DNA of 64,000 nt. It comes from CAZELM01 sp964512995 (GTDB lineage: Bacteria > CSSED10-310). The stretch is taken from NCBI GenBank assembly GCA_964512995.1, contig CAZELM010000001.1, positions 220,700-284,699 on the forward strand. Reading direction: 5' to 3'. The translations under genes and the position numbers were made by a program. Shown here in pieces: positions 17,806 through 26,504 of the stretch (position 1 is its first letter; each line of letters begins with the position of its first letter). Below the pieces are notes generated by a model. The model was given only the letters and a program-made list of their open reading frames with translations, made no database searches and was not told the DNA's origin.

Positions 17806-20064
17806 ATGGATATTCAGTTCAAACAAATCATCGAGTGTCTCCGGAATGAATATCTTCGGAGTTTCATTTCCCAGGGCGGCGCTGCGGTCAAGTTTCTCGT
17901 TTCGAAGCAGGAATATCTCGCGGAGCAGATTCAGCGGGAGTTGTCTGTTGCCGCTCACGAGGATGGCTATGTGTTTGTTCCCGTGACTGCGGAGATGACG
18001 CAGATCCATTGTATCGATAAGTTGTTTCATGCCATTGCCTGTGAAATCCGCTGGGACGAATGGGCCGCTTCCTTCATCAGAACGATCGCCATTCAGCAAG
18101 GCTGTTGTGTTTTACCGGAGCAGAAAGAGGATTTGACCCTGCGATGGCTGGCTGAAAAAAATGAACGGGATGAGAACGAATTTTACAACGAGATGAATCG
18201 CACCGTCGAACGGGCGATTTTCCATGATCCGGTGATGTGCCGTGAGTTTCAGACAGCCATGAAGCGGTTGTGCATGGCGCAACTGGCGATGAAGGACGAT
18301 GCGGAGAAATGGTTTGAGCATGACCGGATCATCGATTGGCTCCAGGGCAGATTGCAGCGGATTTCCGATCTGAAACACTCGAATATCTATCAGAAAATCG
18401 TCCGGCACAATGCCCGAAGTATGCTGTATTCGCTGATTCAATGGCTGAAACTCAATGGATCACACGGGTTGACCCTCCTGCTGGACATCTCCCGGTACAT
18501 GATACAGAAACGGCCGATGGAATCGGATGGGTCGCGATACTACAGCAAGACGGCCGTGATGGATCTCTATGAGGTGTTGCGTCAATTCATCGATGGCACC
18601 GATGAATTGTCAAACTGCCTGATCGTGGTGACCGCACCCGTGGACTTCATCACCTCCGACCGGCGAGGCGTAACTATTTATTCGGCGTTGAAGTTGCGGA
18701 TTTGGGATGATGTTTATGATATGCACCGCCCCAATCCGATGGCTCCTCTGATCCGGATATCCGACACCGCTGAACTGCATCCCTATGTGACACGGCATTC
18801 CGACGGATCGCCGCTGTTTCTGCAACAGCATCGCGCCATCGAGGCATTACGTTCGGGCACGCCCAACCAGGATGCGGTCCGGGAACTGGGATGTCATCAA
18901 CCGCATATCGAGGAGCAGTTCCATCGGATGCTCCGGCAGATGGAACAATCCCCGGAAAATCCATGCCATGGCATGATCGTATCGGGCGGGTTCGGCAGCG
19001 GAAAGTCGCATCTCCTGGAGTATTTACAACATATCGCATTGAACAGCCGGTTTGCATGCAGCACCATTGTCATTTCCAAAGAGACACCGTTTTACGATCC
19101 GGTGAAATTGTATCGGGCCGCTATCGAGAACATCAGAATTCCGGACCAGAATCACCGGGCATCGATCACGGATATCCTGAATCGGATCGATGATGAATCG
19201 GAAGAATGGAACCGGTTTTTCGAGTGGATCAATTTCGAAAATTCCGGATTGAATGGGTGCTTTGGAGCGACATTTTATATTTATTCGAAAAAGCCACGCG
19301 ATCCGGATATGCAGAGCCGGATTGTCCGGTTCTGGTCCGGTGATCCCATGAATGTGCAGGAGATCAGACGGGAGTTGCGTCTGCTGGGTGAATCCGCAAC
19401 CTATAAAATCGACCGGATGACGAAGTCCGATCTGGCGCGGATGCGGTTTATCTTTCTAGCCGGCTTGATACGGGCAGCGAATTACAGCGGGTGGATCCTC
19501 CTGATCGATGAGGCGGAGCTGATAGGCAGGTATTCGCTCCTGCAACGCGGGCGATCCTATGCCATGCTGGCCGAATGGATGAAGCGGACAGTGAAGGACA
19601 GTTTTCCGGGCATTGCGGCCGTTGTCGCGATCACGGATGATTTTGGCGCAGCCGTGCTTGCGGAAAAGGATGATCTGCAAAAAATTCCGAATCGATTCCG
19701 GATACGGTCCAGTGAGCTGGATCGAAAAACCGGCAGTGATGCAGAGAAAGGGATGAAGATCATACAGGAACAGTGCCTTTCGATTCTGGAACCATTGAAA
19801 GATATCATCGACATCACGCATGTGAAAATTCAATCCGTTTATCAGAACGCATATCAATGGCCTGCGTCATTGGAATCGTCTCTGGAATGCCTGGGAACGA
19901 CCCGGATGCGGGAGTATATCAAGGCGTGGATTACCGAATGGGATCTGAAGCGGATCGATCCGGACTATCAGGCCGCAATTGAAACAGCCCCCGTATCGAT
20001 CCGATATGACGAGGATGAAGATCTCGAAGCAGCCTCCGACGAAACTCCGGGTGACGGAGATTGA
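17806..20064 (+). CDS. Large ATPase with two tandem P-loop-like halves (DUF2791/BrxD-like)
   Basis: A 752-residue protein. The C-terminal half has a clear Walker A GGFGSGKSHLLEYL (near residue 395) and Walker B WILLIDEAELIGRYS (near residue 565). A Tyr-Arg rich stretch follows, as in DUF2791/BrxD ATP-binding proteins. The N-terminal half (ISQGGAAVKFLVSK, LTLLLDISRYM, LIVVTAPVDFI) has the same alternating strand pattern but no GKT/S loop. It looks like a degenerate ATPase domain. The C-terminus is acidic. BrxD-like ATPases are found with helicases in BREX-type defence. Here the partner is the SNF2 helicase 3 genes on, with 3 bases separating this stop from the next start. Confidence 0.8.
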   Translation: MDIQFKQIIECLRNEYLRSFISQGGAAVKFLVSKQEYLAEQIQRELSVAAHEDGYVFVPVTAEMTQIHCIDKLFHAIACEIRWDEWAASFIRTIAIQQGCCVLPEQKEDLTLRWLAEKNERDENEFYNEMNRTVERAIFHDPVMCREFQTAMKRLCMAQLAMKDDAEKWFEHDRIIDWLQGRLQRISDLKHSNIYQKIVRHNARSMLYSLIQWLKLNGSHGLTLLLDISRYMIQKRPMESDGSRYYSKTAVMDLYEVLRQFIDGTDELSNCLIVVTAPVDFITSDRRGVTIYSALKLRIWDDVYDMHRPNPMAPLIRISDTAELHPYVTRHSDGSPLFLQQHRAIEALRSGTPNQDAVRELGCHQPHIEEQFHRMLRQMEQSPENPCHGMIVSGGFGSGKSHLLEYLQHIALNSRFACSTIVISKETPFYDPVKLYRAAIENIRIPDQNHRASITDILNRIDDESEEWNRFFEWINFENSGLNGCFGATFYIYSKKPRDPDMQSRIVRFWSGDPMNVQEIRRELRLLGESATYKIDRMTKSDLARMRFIFLAGLIRAANYSGWILLIDEAELIGRYSLLQRGRSYAMLAEWMKRTVKDSFPGIAAVVAITDDFGAAVLAEKDDLQKIPNRFRIRSSELDRKTGSDAEKGMKIIQEQCLSILEPLKDIIDITHVKIQSVYQNAYQWPASLESSLECLGTTRMREYIKAWITEWDLKRIDPDYQAAIETAPVSIRYDEDEDLEAASDETPGDGD

Positions 20065-20067
20065 TCC

Positions 20068-20619
20068 ATGCCCGTTCCGTTCCGTGATGCCGACGGATTG
20101 CGATCATTGGGAAATGCAGGGTTTCTCAAGATGGAATCTCCCGGAAAATCGGAATTTCGAGGCGCACTTTTTTTGATCAATGCGTACGGAGATCCGATCG
20201 AGTTCAATTACAACGGCATCGAATTGCCCTACTCCTTTCTGTGGAATCCCGTTCAGATGCACCGCCAGGCACATCGGCGGCTGCTGGTTTCACTGCTTCA
20301 GTTATGTCAGAACATTCCCACGGTTCTGTGTTATTTATCCTTGGAGATGGATTCCGGATTGTTCCGGGAGGATATCCGCTGTTCCATTCCGGTTTGCGGA
20401 ATTCCGGTGTCATCCCCATCACCCGATAAGACGAACCGGCGATCCGTCCCTGGATACAATCCGTTTCAGGATTTCGAGTGGATTCCGGCTGTGCCTGATA
20501 AATCATCCCGGGAAATGATGTTAGTGGACCAATTGGTCCGGCGGGATTTGATCCTGGAACCCTTCGAACGGGCATCCATCGGTTTACAGGAGATTTTCCG
20601 GCCGGGAAAAGGATCATGA
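20068..20619 (+). CDS. Small uncharacterised protein of the helicase-ATPase cassette
   Basis: A 183-residue protein with no motif I recognise. The N-terminal 110 residues alternate strands and helices (FRGALFLINAYGDPIEFNYNG, then LLVSLLQLCQNIPTVLCYLS), suggesting a compact alpha/beta domain. The middle is Ser/Pro rich and the end is helical. The start is 3 bases after the ATPase stop and the last codons overlap the helicase start in an ATGA, which is strong evidence that it is a real, translationally coupled gene. It may be a connector subunit between ATPase and helicase; that is inference. Confidence 0.7.
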   Translation: MPVPFRDADGLRSLGNAGFLKMESPGKSEFRGALFLINAYGDPIEFNYNGIELPYSFLWNPVQMHRQAHRRLLVSLLQLCQNIPTVLCYLSLEMDSGLFREDIRCSIPVCGIPVSSPSPDKTNRRSVPGYNPFQDFEWIPAVPDKSSREMMLVDQLVRRDLILEPFERASIGLQEIFRPGKGS

Positions 20620-22409
20620 ACCGAGACGGGGTGTCCTGGTGGGAAGAGATCGGTGGAGATGATGCTCCCGGCATCCGATGGTTTACTATCATCCGGCTTC
20701 CGATCAGATGCATCGCGAAACAGTCCGGTTCGTTGCGAATGGAGACCGGTGCAGAAAAGGGAAAGGTTTTACCGGAACCGATCATCTCCGGGAATCTTGC
20801 TGTCCCGTCTCCCATCAGTCAAACCGGTCAGATAATCATATCACCAGGAATGCAGCATCCGCGGGGAAGTGTCCGGTTAGAGCCTCGGGATGATGCGATA
20901 TGGGATCAGGTGGGTGAACCGGCATCCCGGCGGCCATCCGGATCCGGTCGATCCGGGATTCATACCCGGTTTGTTCCAGATAATGAACTTCCGCTCTGGA
21001 AACGATTGTCTCATCTGTTGCGGATCAGGACAGATCGGCTGCTTCTCCCGGATGGACCGCTGAAGTGGCCCGGATCGTTGTTCGAGTATCAGATAACCGG
21101 CATACAGGCATTGCTGATGAAGGATGCTGTTCTGCTGGCGGATGATATGGGATTGGGGAAGACTATCCAGGCGATAGCCGCGCTGAGAATTCTGTTCCTT
21201 CGACGGACGATCGCGAACGCACTGGTGATTGTTCCGGCCGGATTGCTCCGACAGTGGCGGGACGAGATTGAACGATGGGCGCCGGAACTCCGGGTATCGA
21301 CGATCCGGGGGATTCCTGAAGAACGGGCATGGCAATGGCAATCGGCCGCTCATGTGTATCTGGTCACGTATGAAACATTCCGGTCGGATTTCACCGGGAA
21401 TCCCGCCGCACCGCCCCGTCGGATATGGGATTATGTCATTTTGGATGAAGCACAGAAGATCAAGAACCGGGAGTCGGAGATCAGCATCAAATGCAAACAG
21501 ATTCAGCGGAAACGGTGCTGCAGCCTGACCGGGACGCCATTGGAGAATGATGAGGAGGAACTGGCGTCGATCCTGGAGTTCACCGCTCTCCACCTGAACG
21601 GAAATTCGCTGCCTCTGAGCCCAGGACCCGGATTGCGGCAGTTGCTTCGCGACGTGCAGCTCCGTCGGAAAAAAAGCGATGTACTGAAACAGATTCCACC
21701 GAAGATCGTCCAGACGATCGCATTACCCATGGGCCGGCATCAGGAAACCGCCTACCGCGAAGCGGAGCGGCAGGGATTGATCGCATTAAGCGATAATCCC
21801 ATGGATGTGCGTGTGGAGATGATCCTGGCTCTGATCGCGAAACTGAAACAATACTGTAATTTCTGCCCCAGAACCGGTCAATCCGCCAAATGCGACGATC
21901 TGGAGCAGCGGTTGCAGGTGCTGGATCAGGAAGGCCATCGGGCGTTGATCTTTTCGCAGTTTACAGATCAGTTGTTTGGATGTCATGCGTTGGCTCAGCG
22001 CCTTCATCGAATGAACCCGCTGGTGTTTACCGGTGCTCTGTCCGTTCAGCAGCGGAATGACATTATCCAGGAATTTCGCATGGATAAACGACGAAAAATA
22101 TTGATTTTGTCGTTGAGAGCGGGTGGATTGGGACTCAATTTGCAGGATGCCTCTTATGTATTCCATTTCGATCGGTGGTGGAATCCCGCGGTGGAGCAAC
22201 AGGCGGAGGCACGATCTCACCGGATGGGTCAGCCGCTTCCGGTCCATGTGTACAAATACATTCTGGAGGATACGATCGAGGAGCGGATCGACCGGATTCT
22301 CCGAAAGAAGCAGAGGCTCTTCGATGATCTGGTGGATGATGTCACGATGAACCTGGAAAATCGGCTCGGAAAAGCAGAACTGCTTAGCTTATTCGGATTG
22401 AATGCCTGA
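20616..22409 (+). CDS. SNF2-family DEAD/DEAH-box helicase (DNA translocase)
   Basis: The 597-residue protein contains the complete SF2/SNF2 core. Motif I is DDMGLGKTIQAIAAL, motif II is LDEAQKIKN and motif III is SLTGTPLEN. Motifs V and VI are AGGLGLNLQDAS and QAEARSHRMGQ. About 140 N-terminal residues precede the core and look unstructured, with no recognised domain. Such proteins translocate on double-stranded DNA and remodel bound complexes rather than unwinding. It is the last gene of the cassette and overlaps the preceding stop by 4 bases. Several bacterial defence systems pair a SNF2 protein with an ATPase, so a defence or DNA-surveillance role is plausible. Confidence 0.92.
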   Translation: MNRDGVSWWEEIGGDDAPGIRWFTIIRLPIRCIAKQSGSLRMETGAEKGKVLPEPIISGNLAVPSPISQTGQIIISPGMQHPRGSVRLEPRDDAIWDQVGEPASRRPSGSGRSGIHTRFVPDNELPLWKRLSHLLRIRTDRLLLPDGPLKWPGSLFEYQITGIQALLMKDAVLLADDMGLGKTIQAIAALRILFLRRTIANALVIVPAGLLRQWRDEIERWAPELRVSTIRGIPEERAWQWQSAAHVYLVTYETFRSDFTGNPAAPPRRIWDYVILDEAQKIKNRESEISIKCKQIQRKRCCSLTGTPLENDEEELASILEFTALHLNGNSLPLSPGPGLRQLLRDVQLRRKKSDVLKQIPPKIVQTIALPMGRHQETAYREAERQGLIALSDNPMDVRVEMILALIAKLKQYCNFCPRTGQSAKCDDLEQRLQVLDQEGHRALIFSQFTDQLFGCHALAQRLHRMNPLVFTGALSVQQRNDIIQEFRMDKRRKILILSLRAGGLGLNLQDASYVFHFDRWWNPAVEQQAEARSHRMGQPLPVHVYKYILEDTIEERIDRILRKKQRLFDDLVDDVTMNLENRLGKAELLSLFGLNA

Positions 22410-22492
22410 TGGCTTCTATTTCTGGGCGAGTCGATATCAACCATCGGTCACGTGAGGTATTGGATAAGAAGAGGAACACTTTTCTGGAACAT

Positions 22493-22519
22493 TTGACAAG
22501 ATGATATCGTATATAGTAT
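22493..22519 (+). promoter_or_regulatory. Candidate promoter/operator of the hicA-hicB-secB-like operon
   Basis: TTGACA at 22493 is followed after 15 bases by TAGTAT (22514-22519); TATAGT at 13 bases is an alternative. The region has an imperfect palindrome (GATATCGTATATAGTATC) that could be the HicB operator, since HicB antitoxins repress their own promoters. The spacer is short, so confidence is limited. Confidence 0.4.
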
Positions 22520-22535
22520 CAACAGGAAGCGGAAA

Positions 22536-22868
22536 ATGAGCCGCAGACAAAAACTTATTGATAGAATTTTGCATGAACGACAACCGAAAGTGACAATGAA
22601 TGAAATTGAATCATTGCTTGAGTGGATTGGATTTCAAAAAGCGAAAAACCAGTTCGGTCGCTCAAAAAGCGGTTCACATAGATCGTTTGTACTTGTCATC
22701 CCATATCAGCAACCGGTCATCTTTCTGTGTGTTGAACCTCATGCAGGGCAAAAGACAATATCCATCGCAGATGCGTTGTCTCTGAAGCAATTACTGGAGT
22801 CTCCGATTATAAAAAATCGTATTGAGGAGAGGACCCTGGAACGTGAAAACGAAGATTCGGAAGAATGA
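22536..22868 (+). CDS. hicA: HicA-like mRNA interferase toxin
   Basis: A 110-residue protein with the HicA double-stranded-RNA-binding-like fold. It has a helix with LLEWIGFQKAK, then a polar stretch ending KSGSHRSFVL. The GSH motif contains the catalytic His of HicA RNases. A second strand region (EPHAGQKTISI) corresponds to the usual VPxH segment. It is longer than typical HicA (60-80 residues) at both ends. AGGAAGCGG gives a good ribosome binding site. Its 3' end overlaps hicB. In the family HicA cleaves mRNA and HicB binds it and blocks the active site. Confidence 0.85.
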   Translation: MSRRQKLIDRILHERQPKVTMNEIESLLEWIGFQKAKNQFGRSKSGSHRSFVLVIPYQQPVIFLCVEPHAGQKTISIADALSLKQLLESPIIKNRIEERTLERENEDSEE

Positions 22869-23520
22869 AAACGACATAAAGAATATTGAATTAAAAATAA
22901 TGGAATTGGCCAATCGCTCTTATTCATTTCATGCAGAGCAATTATCGGATGGGAGTTGGTTCATTTCGGTTCCGGATTTAAAGGGTTGCCATGCCAACGG
23001 CGCCACAATTGAAGAAGCGATCGAAGAACTGAAATGGGCAAAAATATCGTGGATATCGGCTGCAATGGAATTCGGTTTCCCTGTGCCAGATCCGAGTCCA
23101 TCGAGTCTCGAAAAAGAATATTCAGGGCAAACACTCCTGCGAATGCCCAAAAGTCTGCATCGTGAACTGGCCATTCAGGCCGAAGAAGAGGGTGTCAGCC
23201 TGAATCAGTACATTGTCAGTCTTCTCTCTGAGCGTAAGTCAATCAATGCCATTGCCTCTGAATTTGAACATCGATTTAAACCGGAACAAAACCTGAGAAA
23301 TTTCACGTATTGCATGTCAGAGAAGGAAAACGTGGCGGAAGAGGTAAAAAAATACTCCAGCATGTACAATGAACCTTCTGAACAGGAACGTGTTATACCA
23401 AAGAAACATTCCATGTGGACGACACGGGCAGTGATTCATTACGGTGAATCTTCAGATCAGGAGTATTTTATTAAACAGGGGAAAACGACATGCAGGAATT
23501 ACAAAAAAATAAGCCATTGA
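22843..23520 (+). CDS. hicB: HicB-like antitoxin with long C-terminal extension
   Basis: Translation from GTG 22843 (GAGGAGAGGA 9 bases upstream) gives 225 residues; TTG 22822 and ATG 22900 are alternatives. The N-terminal partial RNase H-like domain reads YSFHAEQLSDGSWFISVPDL...GATIEEAIEELK. The ribbon-helix-helix DNA-binding domain follows with LLRMPKSLHRELAIQAEEEG and VSLNQYIVSLLSER. After it comes an additional tail of about 80 residues (Phe, Tyr, Lys rich) not found in ordinary HicB. In toxin-antitoxin-chaperone systems such a tail is the chaperone-addiction sequence recognised by a SecB-like protein, and a SecB-like gene follows, overlapping by 31 bases. Confidence 0.88.
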   Translation: MKTKIRKNENDIKNIELKIMELANRSYSFHAEQLSDGSWFISVPDLKGCHANGATIEEAIEELKWAKISWISAAMEFGFPVPDPSPSSLEKEYSGQTLLRMPKSLHRELAIQAEEEGVSLNQYIVSLLSERKSINAIASEFEHRFKPEQNLRNFTYCMSEKENVAEEVKKYSSMYNEPSEQERVIPKKHSMWTTRAVIHYGESSDQEYFIKQGKTTCRNYKKISH

Positions 23521-23936
23521 AGATCGCTAAAGAAGTATATGACAGCTTCATTCAGGATTTGGAATTATGTACCATCGTTATTCGGGATATCGATGTAAAA
23601 TCAAAACTGGAAAACATGCCCTCGCCGGGTAATCAAATCCCAGTAAAAATTTCGAATAAGTCAGAATTTTTCCGGCCGGACAATGAGCAGTTGATTGTGC
23701 ACCATCTCAGTCAGGTTGTTTCGAAAAACAAGCAAACAAACAAAGAAATCTGCCGGATCAGAGTTCTGTATGTGATCACATACTCATCGCGGTTTTTCAG
23801 TGAGGAGATATGGCCGATTTTTTCGACAGTTAACGTTCCTGTTAATATCTGGCCGTACTTTCGAGAATTTGTCCATAACACAACACAACGTTGCGGTTTG
23901 CCCACGTTGACATTGGGTATGCTGAAACGGATGTAG
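23490..23936 (+). CDS. SecB-like chaperone of the HicAB locus
   Basis: A 148-residue protein, close in length to SecB. The N-terminal half is strand rich. Residues 118-140 read VNIWPYFREFVHNTTQRCG, with GLPTLTL following, which matches the SecB C-terminal signature FPYxRExxxxxTxRxGxPPLxL. Classical SecB escorts secretory proteins to SecA. SecB-like members encoded beside a toxin-antitoxin pair protect the aggregation-prone antitoxin. The overlap with hicB argues for that role here. No general secB is otherwise visible in the window. Confidence 0.8.
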   Translation: MQELQKNKPLKIAKEVYDSFIQDLELCTIVIRDIDVKSKLENMPSPGNQIPVKISNKSEFFRPDNEQLIVHHLSQVVSKNKQTNKEICRIRVLYVITYSSRFFSEEIWPIFSTVNVPVNIWPYFREFVHNTTQRCGLPTLTLGMLKRM

Positions 23937-24023
23937 CCTGTCCCCTCGAACGGAGTTATAAAAAAACCAGCAGGAAGTGGTGCGGGTTTTCAGTTGTTGT
24001 ATGCGTGTTTCAGAGCGGTCTGC

Positions 24024-24362
24024 TCAATGATCACACGTATTTTGTCCCGGCTGCAATGTTCCGGACAGATACGCGATCACCAGATGTTCAGGTAACTCGG
24101 AGGGCGCTCCGACAAGGACTTCGATCCCTGCTTCGGCGAATAGGATCTGGGCGCGTTGCCCAATGCCGCCGGCGATGATCACGGTTGCGCCGTGGGCGGC
24201 CAGCCAGGGAGGAAGTTGCCCGGGCTGATGGGGAGGTGCTTTGACGTCTTCCCGGTGAATGATTTTTTTCTCAACTGGATCGGCATCGATCAGTGCAAAC
24301 GATTCGCAGTGACCAAAGTGCGCGGTGAGTTTACCATTGGCTAATGGAATTGCAATTCTCAT
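24024..24362 (-). CDS. NifX/NifB-type dinitrogenase iron-molybdenum cofactor-binding domain protein
   Basis: A 112-residue single-domain protein starting MRIAIPLANGKLTAHFGHCESF, with the GHC... loop and AGGIGQRAQILFAEAGIEV typical of the Nitro_FeMo-Co fold (PF02579). Many anaerobes carry such proteins next to ParA/MinD-type ATPases without having nitrogenase. A metal-cluster carrier role is assumed for those, not proven. It is last in a six-gene operon, 12 bases past the upstream MinD-ferredoxin gene. Good GGAGGAAC ribosome binding site. Confidence 0.9.
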   Translation of the reverse strand: MRIAIPLANGKLTAHFGHCESFALIDADPVEKKIIHREDVKAPPHQPGQLPPWLAAHGATVIIAGGIGQRAQILFAEAGIEVLVGAPSELPEHLVIAYLSGTLQPGQNTCDH

Positions 24363-24374
24363 AAATAGTTCCTC

Positions 24375-25247
24375 CTAAATATTAAGTTGGTTCCAGATCG
24401 TCCGGATGGCGTCGGCACAACCGGATTCATAATCCGTTACCGGACGTCCGTATATTTGAGCGGTTGTCACAATCCGGTCATAGGGAATTCGACCGAGTAC
24501 CCGGGCACCGGATTGGTGCGCATGATGTTCGATGCGGTCGGTCATCTCCGGATTGATATCCCATTTATTGACGCAGACTGCGGCTGGAATGCTGAAGTGC
24601 CGGGTCAATGCAAGCACCCGGTCCATATCGTGCTCGCCGGACACTGTGGGTTCTGTGACGATCACCACCTGTGTCGCTCCGGTTACGGATGCGATGACCG
24701 GGCAGCCGGTTCCCGGCGGGCCGTCGGTGATGATCTGCGAAATCCCGGAAGCCTCCGCAACCCGACGGGCTTCCCGCCTCACAATGGAAACGAGCTTACC
24801 CGAATTCTCAGCGGCGATACCCAACCGAGCGTGGATCATGGGTCCAAACCGGGTGTGAGAGATCATCCACTCCCCACACCGACGGTCCGGAAAATCGATC
24901 GCCTGTTCGGGACAGAGCCGAACACATACCCCGCATCCTTCACATGCAACCGGATCAATGGCATAGATCAGGGGTTTATCACCGGTCACCGTATGTTTTA
25001 TCGCGTCGAACCGGCAGTTCGCTTCACAAATCCCGCATCCAATGCAGTCCTTCGGCCGGATGACCGCTTCGTGTCCACTATGGAATTCATGGCGTTCATG
25101 AACGAGAGGATGGATGATCAGGTGGAGATCCGCGGCATCCACATCACAGTCCACAATCACCGACCGGCCACATAAAGCCGCAAATGACGCTGTGATACTC
25201 GTTTTGCCGGTTCCTCCTTTTCCGCTGATGACGACCATTTCTTTCAT
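24375..25247 (-). CDS. MinD-superfamily P-loop ATPase with inserted two-cluster ferredoxin domain (copy 2)
   Basis: The 290-residue protein begins MKEMVVISGKGGTGKTSITA (deviant Walker A). Between the Walker motifs it has an inserted 2[4Fe-4S] domain with CIGCGICEANC and CEGCGVCVRLCP, followed by a DGPPGTGCP Walker B-like switch. This layout matches COG1149 ATPases. Start taken at 25247 because its ATGA overlaps the upstream gene's stop; an ATG six bases earlier is possible. Its sister gene is directly upstream. The pair is believed to help assemble or deliver metal clusters using NifX-like partners, but the function is not established. Confidence 0.9.
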   Translation of the reverse strand: MKEMVVISGKGGTGKTSITASFAALCGRSVIVDCDVDAADLHLIIHPLVHERHEFHSGHEAVIRPKDCIGCGICEANCRFDAIKHTVTGDKPLIYAIDPVACEGCGVCVRLCPEQAIDFPDRRCGEWMISHTRFGPMIHARLGIAAENSGKLVSIVRREARRVAEASGISQIITDGPPGTGCPVIASVTGATQVVIVTEPTVSGEHDMDRVLALTRHFSIPAAVCVNKWDINPEMTDRIEHHAHQSGARVLGRIPYDRIVTTAQIYGRPVTDYESGCADAIRTIWNQLNI

Positions 25248-26119
25248 CGGCATGAATCTCCCTTGAGCGACAGGTGATTTGTCGATTGGCATATCGTTGT
25301 GATTTTTCGGATCAACCCGGTCAGTCCGGAGCGGTATTCCGGAAAGTGGTCCACCATCAGCACTCCCCGGGAATAGGCTTCAGCGATCCGACGGTCATCG
25401 GGGATTTCCAAAAGAATCGGGATTTTTTCCTCAGCACAATATCGATGTACCCGATCGTCTCCCGCTCCCATCCGGTTGATGACCACACCGAATGGAATCT
25501 TCAGATCACGAACGGTATCAACCGCTATGGTCAGGTCATGATGTCCGAAAGGAGTTGGTTCCGTGACAAGCAGAACGAAATCGACGTTTCGAAGGGTTGC
25601 GATAACCGGGCAGGCAGTTCCAGGCGGTGCATCCAGAATGGTCAGCATATCGGCTCTGATCCGTGTTTTCAGTGTCCGGATCAACCAGGGGGCCATGGTC
25701 GCACCGATGTCGAGCCGACCTGAATGGAGCGTGACATGGCCGGCGATTCGCTTTTCGATGACGCCGATCCGATGATCCGTTTCCGTGATCGCCTGCGTCG
25801 GACAGACCTTCATGCATCCGCCGCATCCATGACACATCTCGGGAAATACCAGCGGGGTTGTTCCGAGGGATACCATGGCGTGATATTCACAGAATCGGCT
25901 GCACTCCCCGCAATCCGTACAGTGATCCGGATCGATATGTGGAATCGGGAGTGTGATGGTGTCACTGCGGACCGGATCGCCTGAGAGAAACAGGTGCGCA
26001 TTCGGTGCTTCGACATCGCAATCCAGAAGCTGCACAGACGCACCGAATGCGCGAGCCAGGTTTACCGAGACAGTCGTTTTTCCGGTTCCCCCTTTTCCCG
26101 ATGCCACAGCGATATTCAC
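25244..26119 (-). CDS. MinD-superfamily P-loop ATPase with inserted two-cluster ferredoxin domain (copy 1)
   Basis: A 291-residue protein. The GTG start at 26119 was chosen because CGGGAGAACTCCA provides a well-spaced Shine-Dalgarno, it lies 22 bases past the NifX-like gene and the protein then begins right at the fold (VNIAVASGKGGTGKTTVSV). A longer open frame to 26368 overlaps the previous gene and is rejected. The inserted ferredoxin module has CTDCGECSRFC and CHGCGGCMKVCP, and the switch region reads DAPPGTACP. The two ATPases are related in domain order but clearly diverged, which suggests a heterodimer, as proposed for such pairs. Confidence 0.9.
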   Translation of the reverse strand: MNIAVASGKGGTGKTTVSVNLARAFGASVQLLDCDVEAPNAHLFLSGDPVRSDTITLPIPHIDPDHCTDCGECSRFCEYHAMVSLGTTPLVFPEMCHGCGGCMKVCPTQAITETDHRIGVIEKRIAGHVTLHSGRLDIGATMAPWLIRTLKTRIRADMLTILDAPPGTACPVIATLRNVDFVLLVTEPTPFGHHDLTIAVDTVRDLKIPFGVVINRMGAGDDRVHRYCAEEKIPILLEIPDDRRIAEAYSRGVLMVDHFPEYRSGLTGLIRKITTICQSTNHLSLKGDSCR

Positions 26120-26141
26120 TGGAGTTCTCCCGGCATGGCTA

Positions 26142-26504
26142 TCATGCCCAGTGCCCTTCGACATCCGCAGATTGAGCTTCCCGAAGAATCCCCTCGAGAA
26201 ATTGTTCCAGGGCATCGGAGATGGTCGTCGCAGTGGTCGTGTAGATTTGGACTCCGGCAGATCGGAGCACGCGGAATGCTTTGGGACCGCAATGACCGGT
26301 GATGAGAACCGCCACACCGGATCGGACGACGGTTTCGGCGGACTGAATACCAGCTCCCTGAGCGGCATTCAGATTCTGTTGATTGTCGATCACATGGATA
26401 ATGGCGGTATCGGTGTCGTAAATCAGGAATCTGGGAGCCCGGCCGAATCGGCTGTCAAGATCCGCGTTGAGATCGGTTCCGGATGTAGAAAATGCGATTT
26501 TCAT
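26142..26504 (-). CDS. NifX/NifB-type cofactor-binding domain protein (second copy)
   Basis: The 120-residue protein begins MKIAFSTSGTDLNADLDSRF and contains the loop RFGRAPRFLIYDTD. It also has GIQSAETVVRSGVAVLITGHCGPKAF, all typical of the Nitro_FeMo-Co domain. Its start overlaps the preceding DUF5320 stop in an ATGA. It is one of three related domains in this operon (also 24024 and 26850). Confidence 0.92.
   Translation of the reverse strand: MKIAFSTSGTDLNADLDSRFGRAPRFLIYDTDTAIIHVIDNQQNLNAAQGAGIQSAETVVRSGVAVLITGHCGPKAFRVLRSAGVQIYTTTATTISDALEQFLEGILREAQSADVEGHWA

Noticed and set aside
26120..26368. Longer N-terminus of the MinD-ferredoxin protein
   Set aside because: It would overlap the NifX-like gene over most of its length in another frame; the GTG at 26119 has a proper ribosome binding site.
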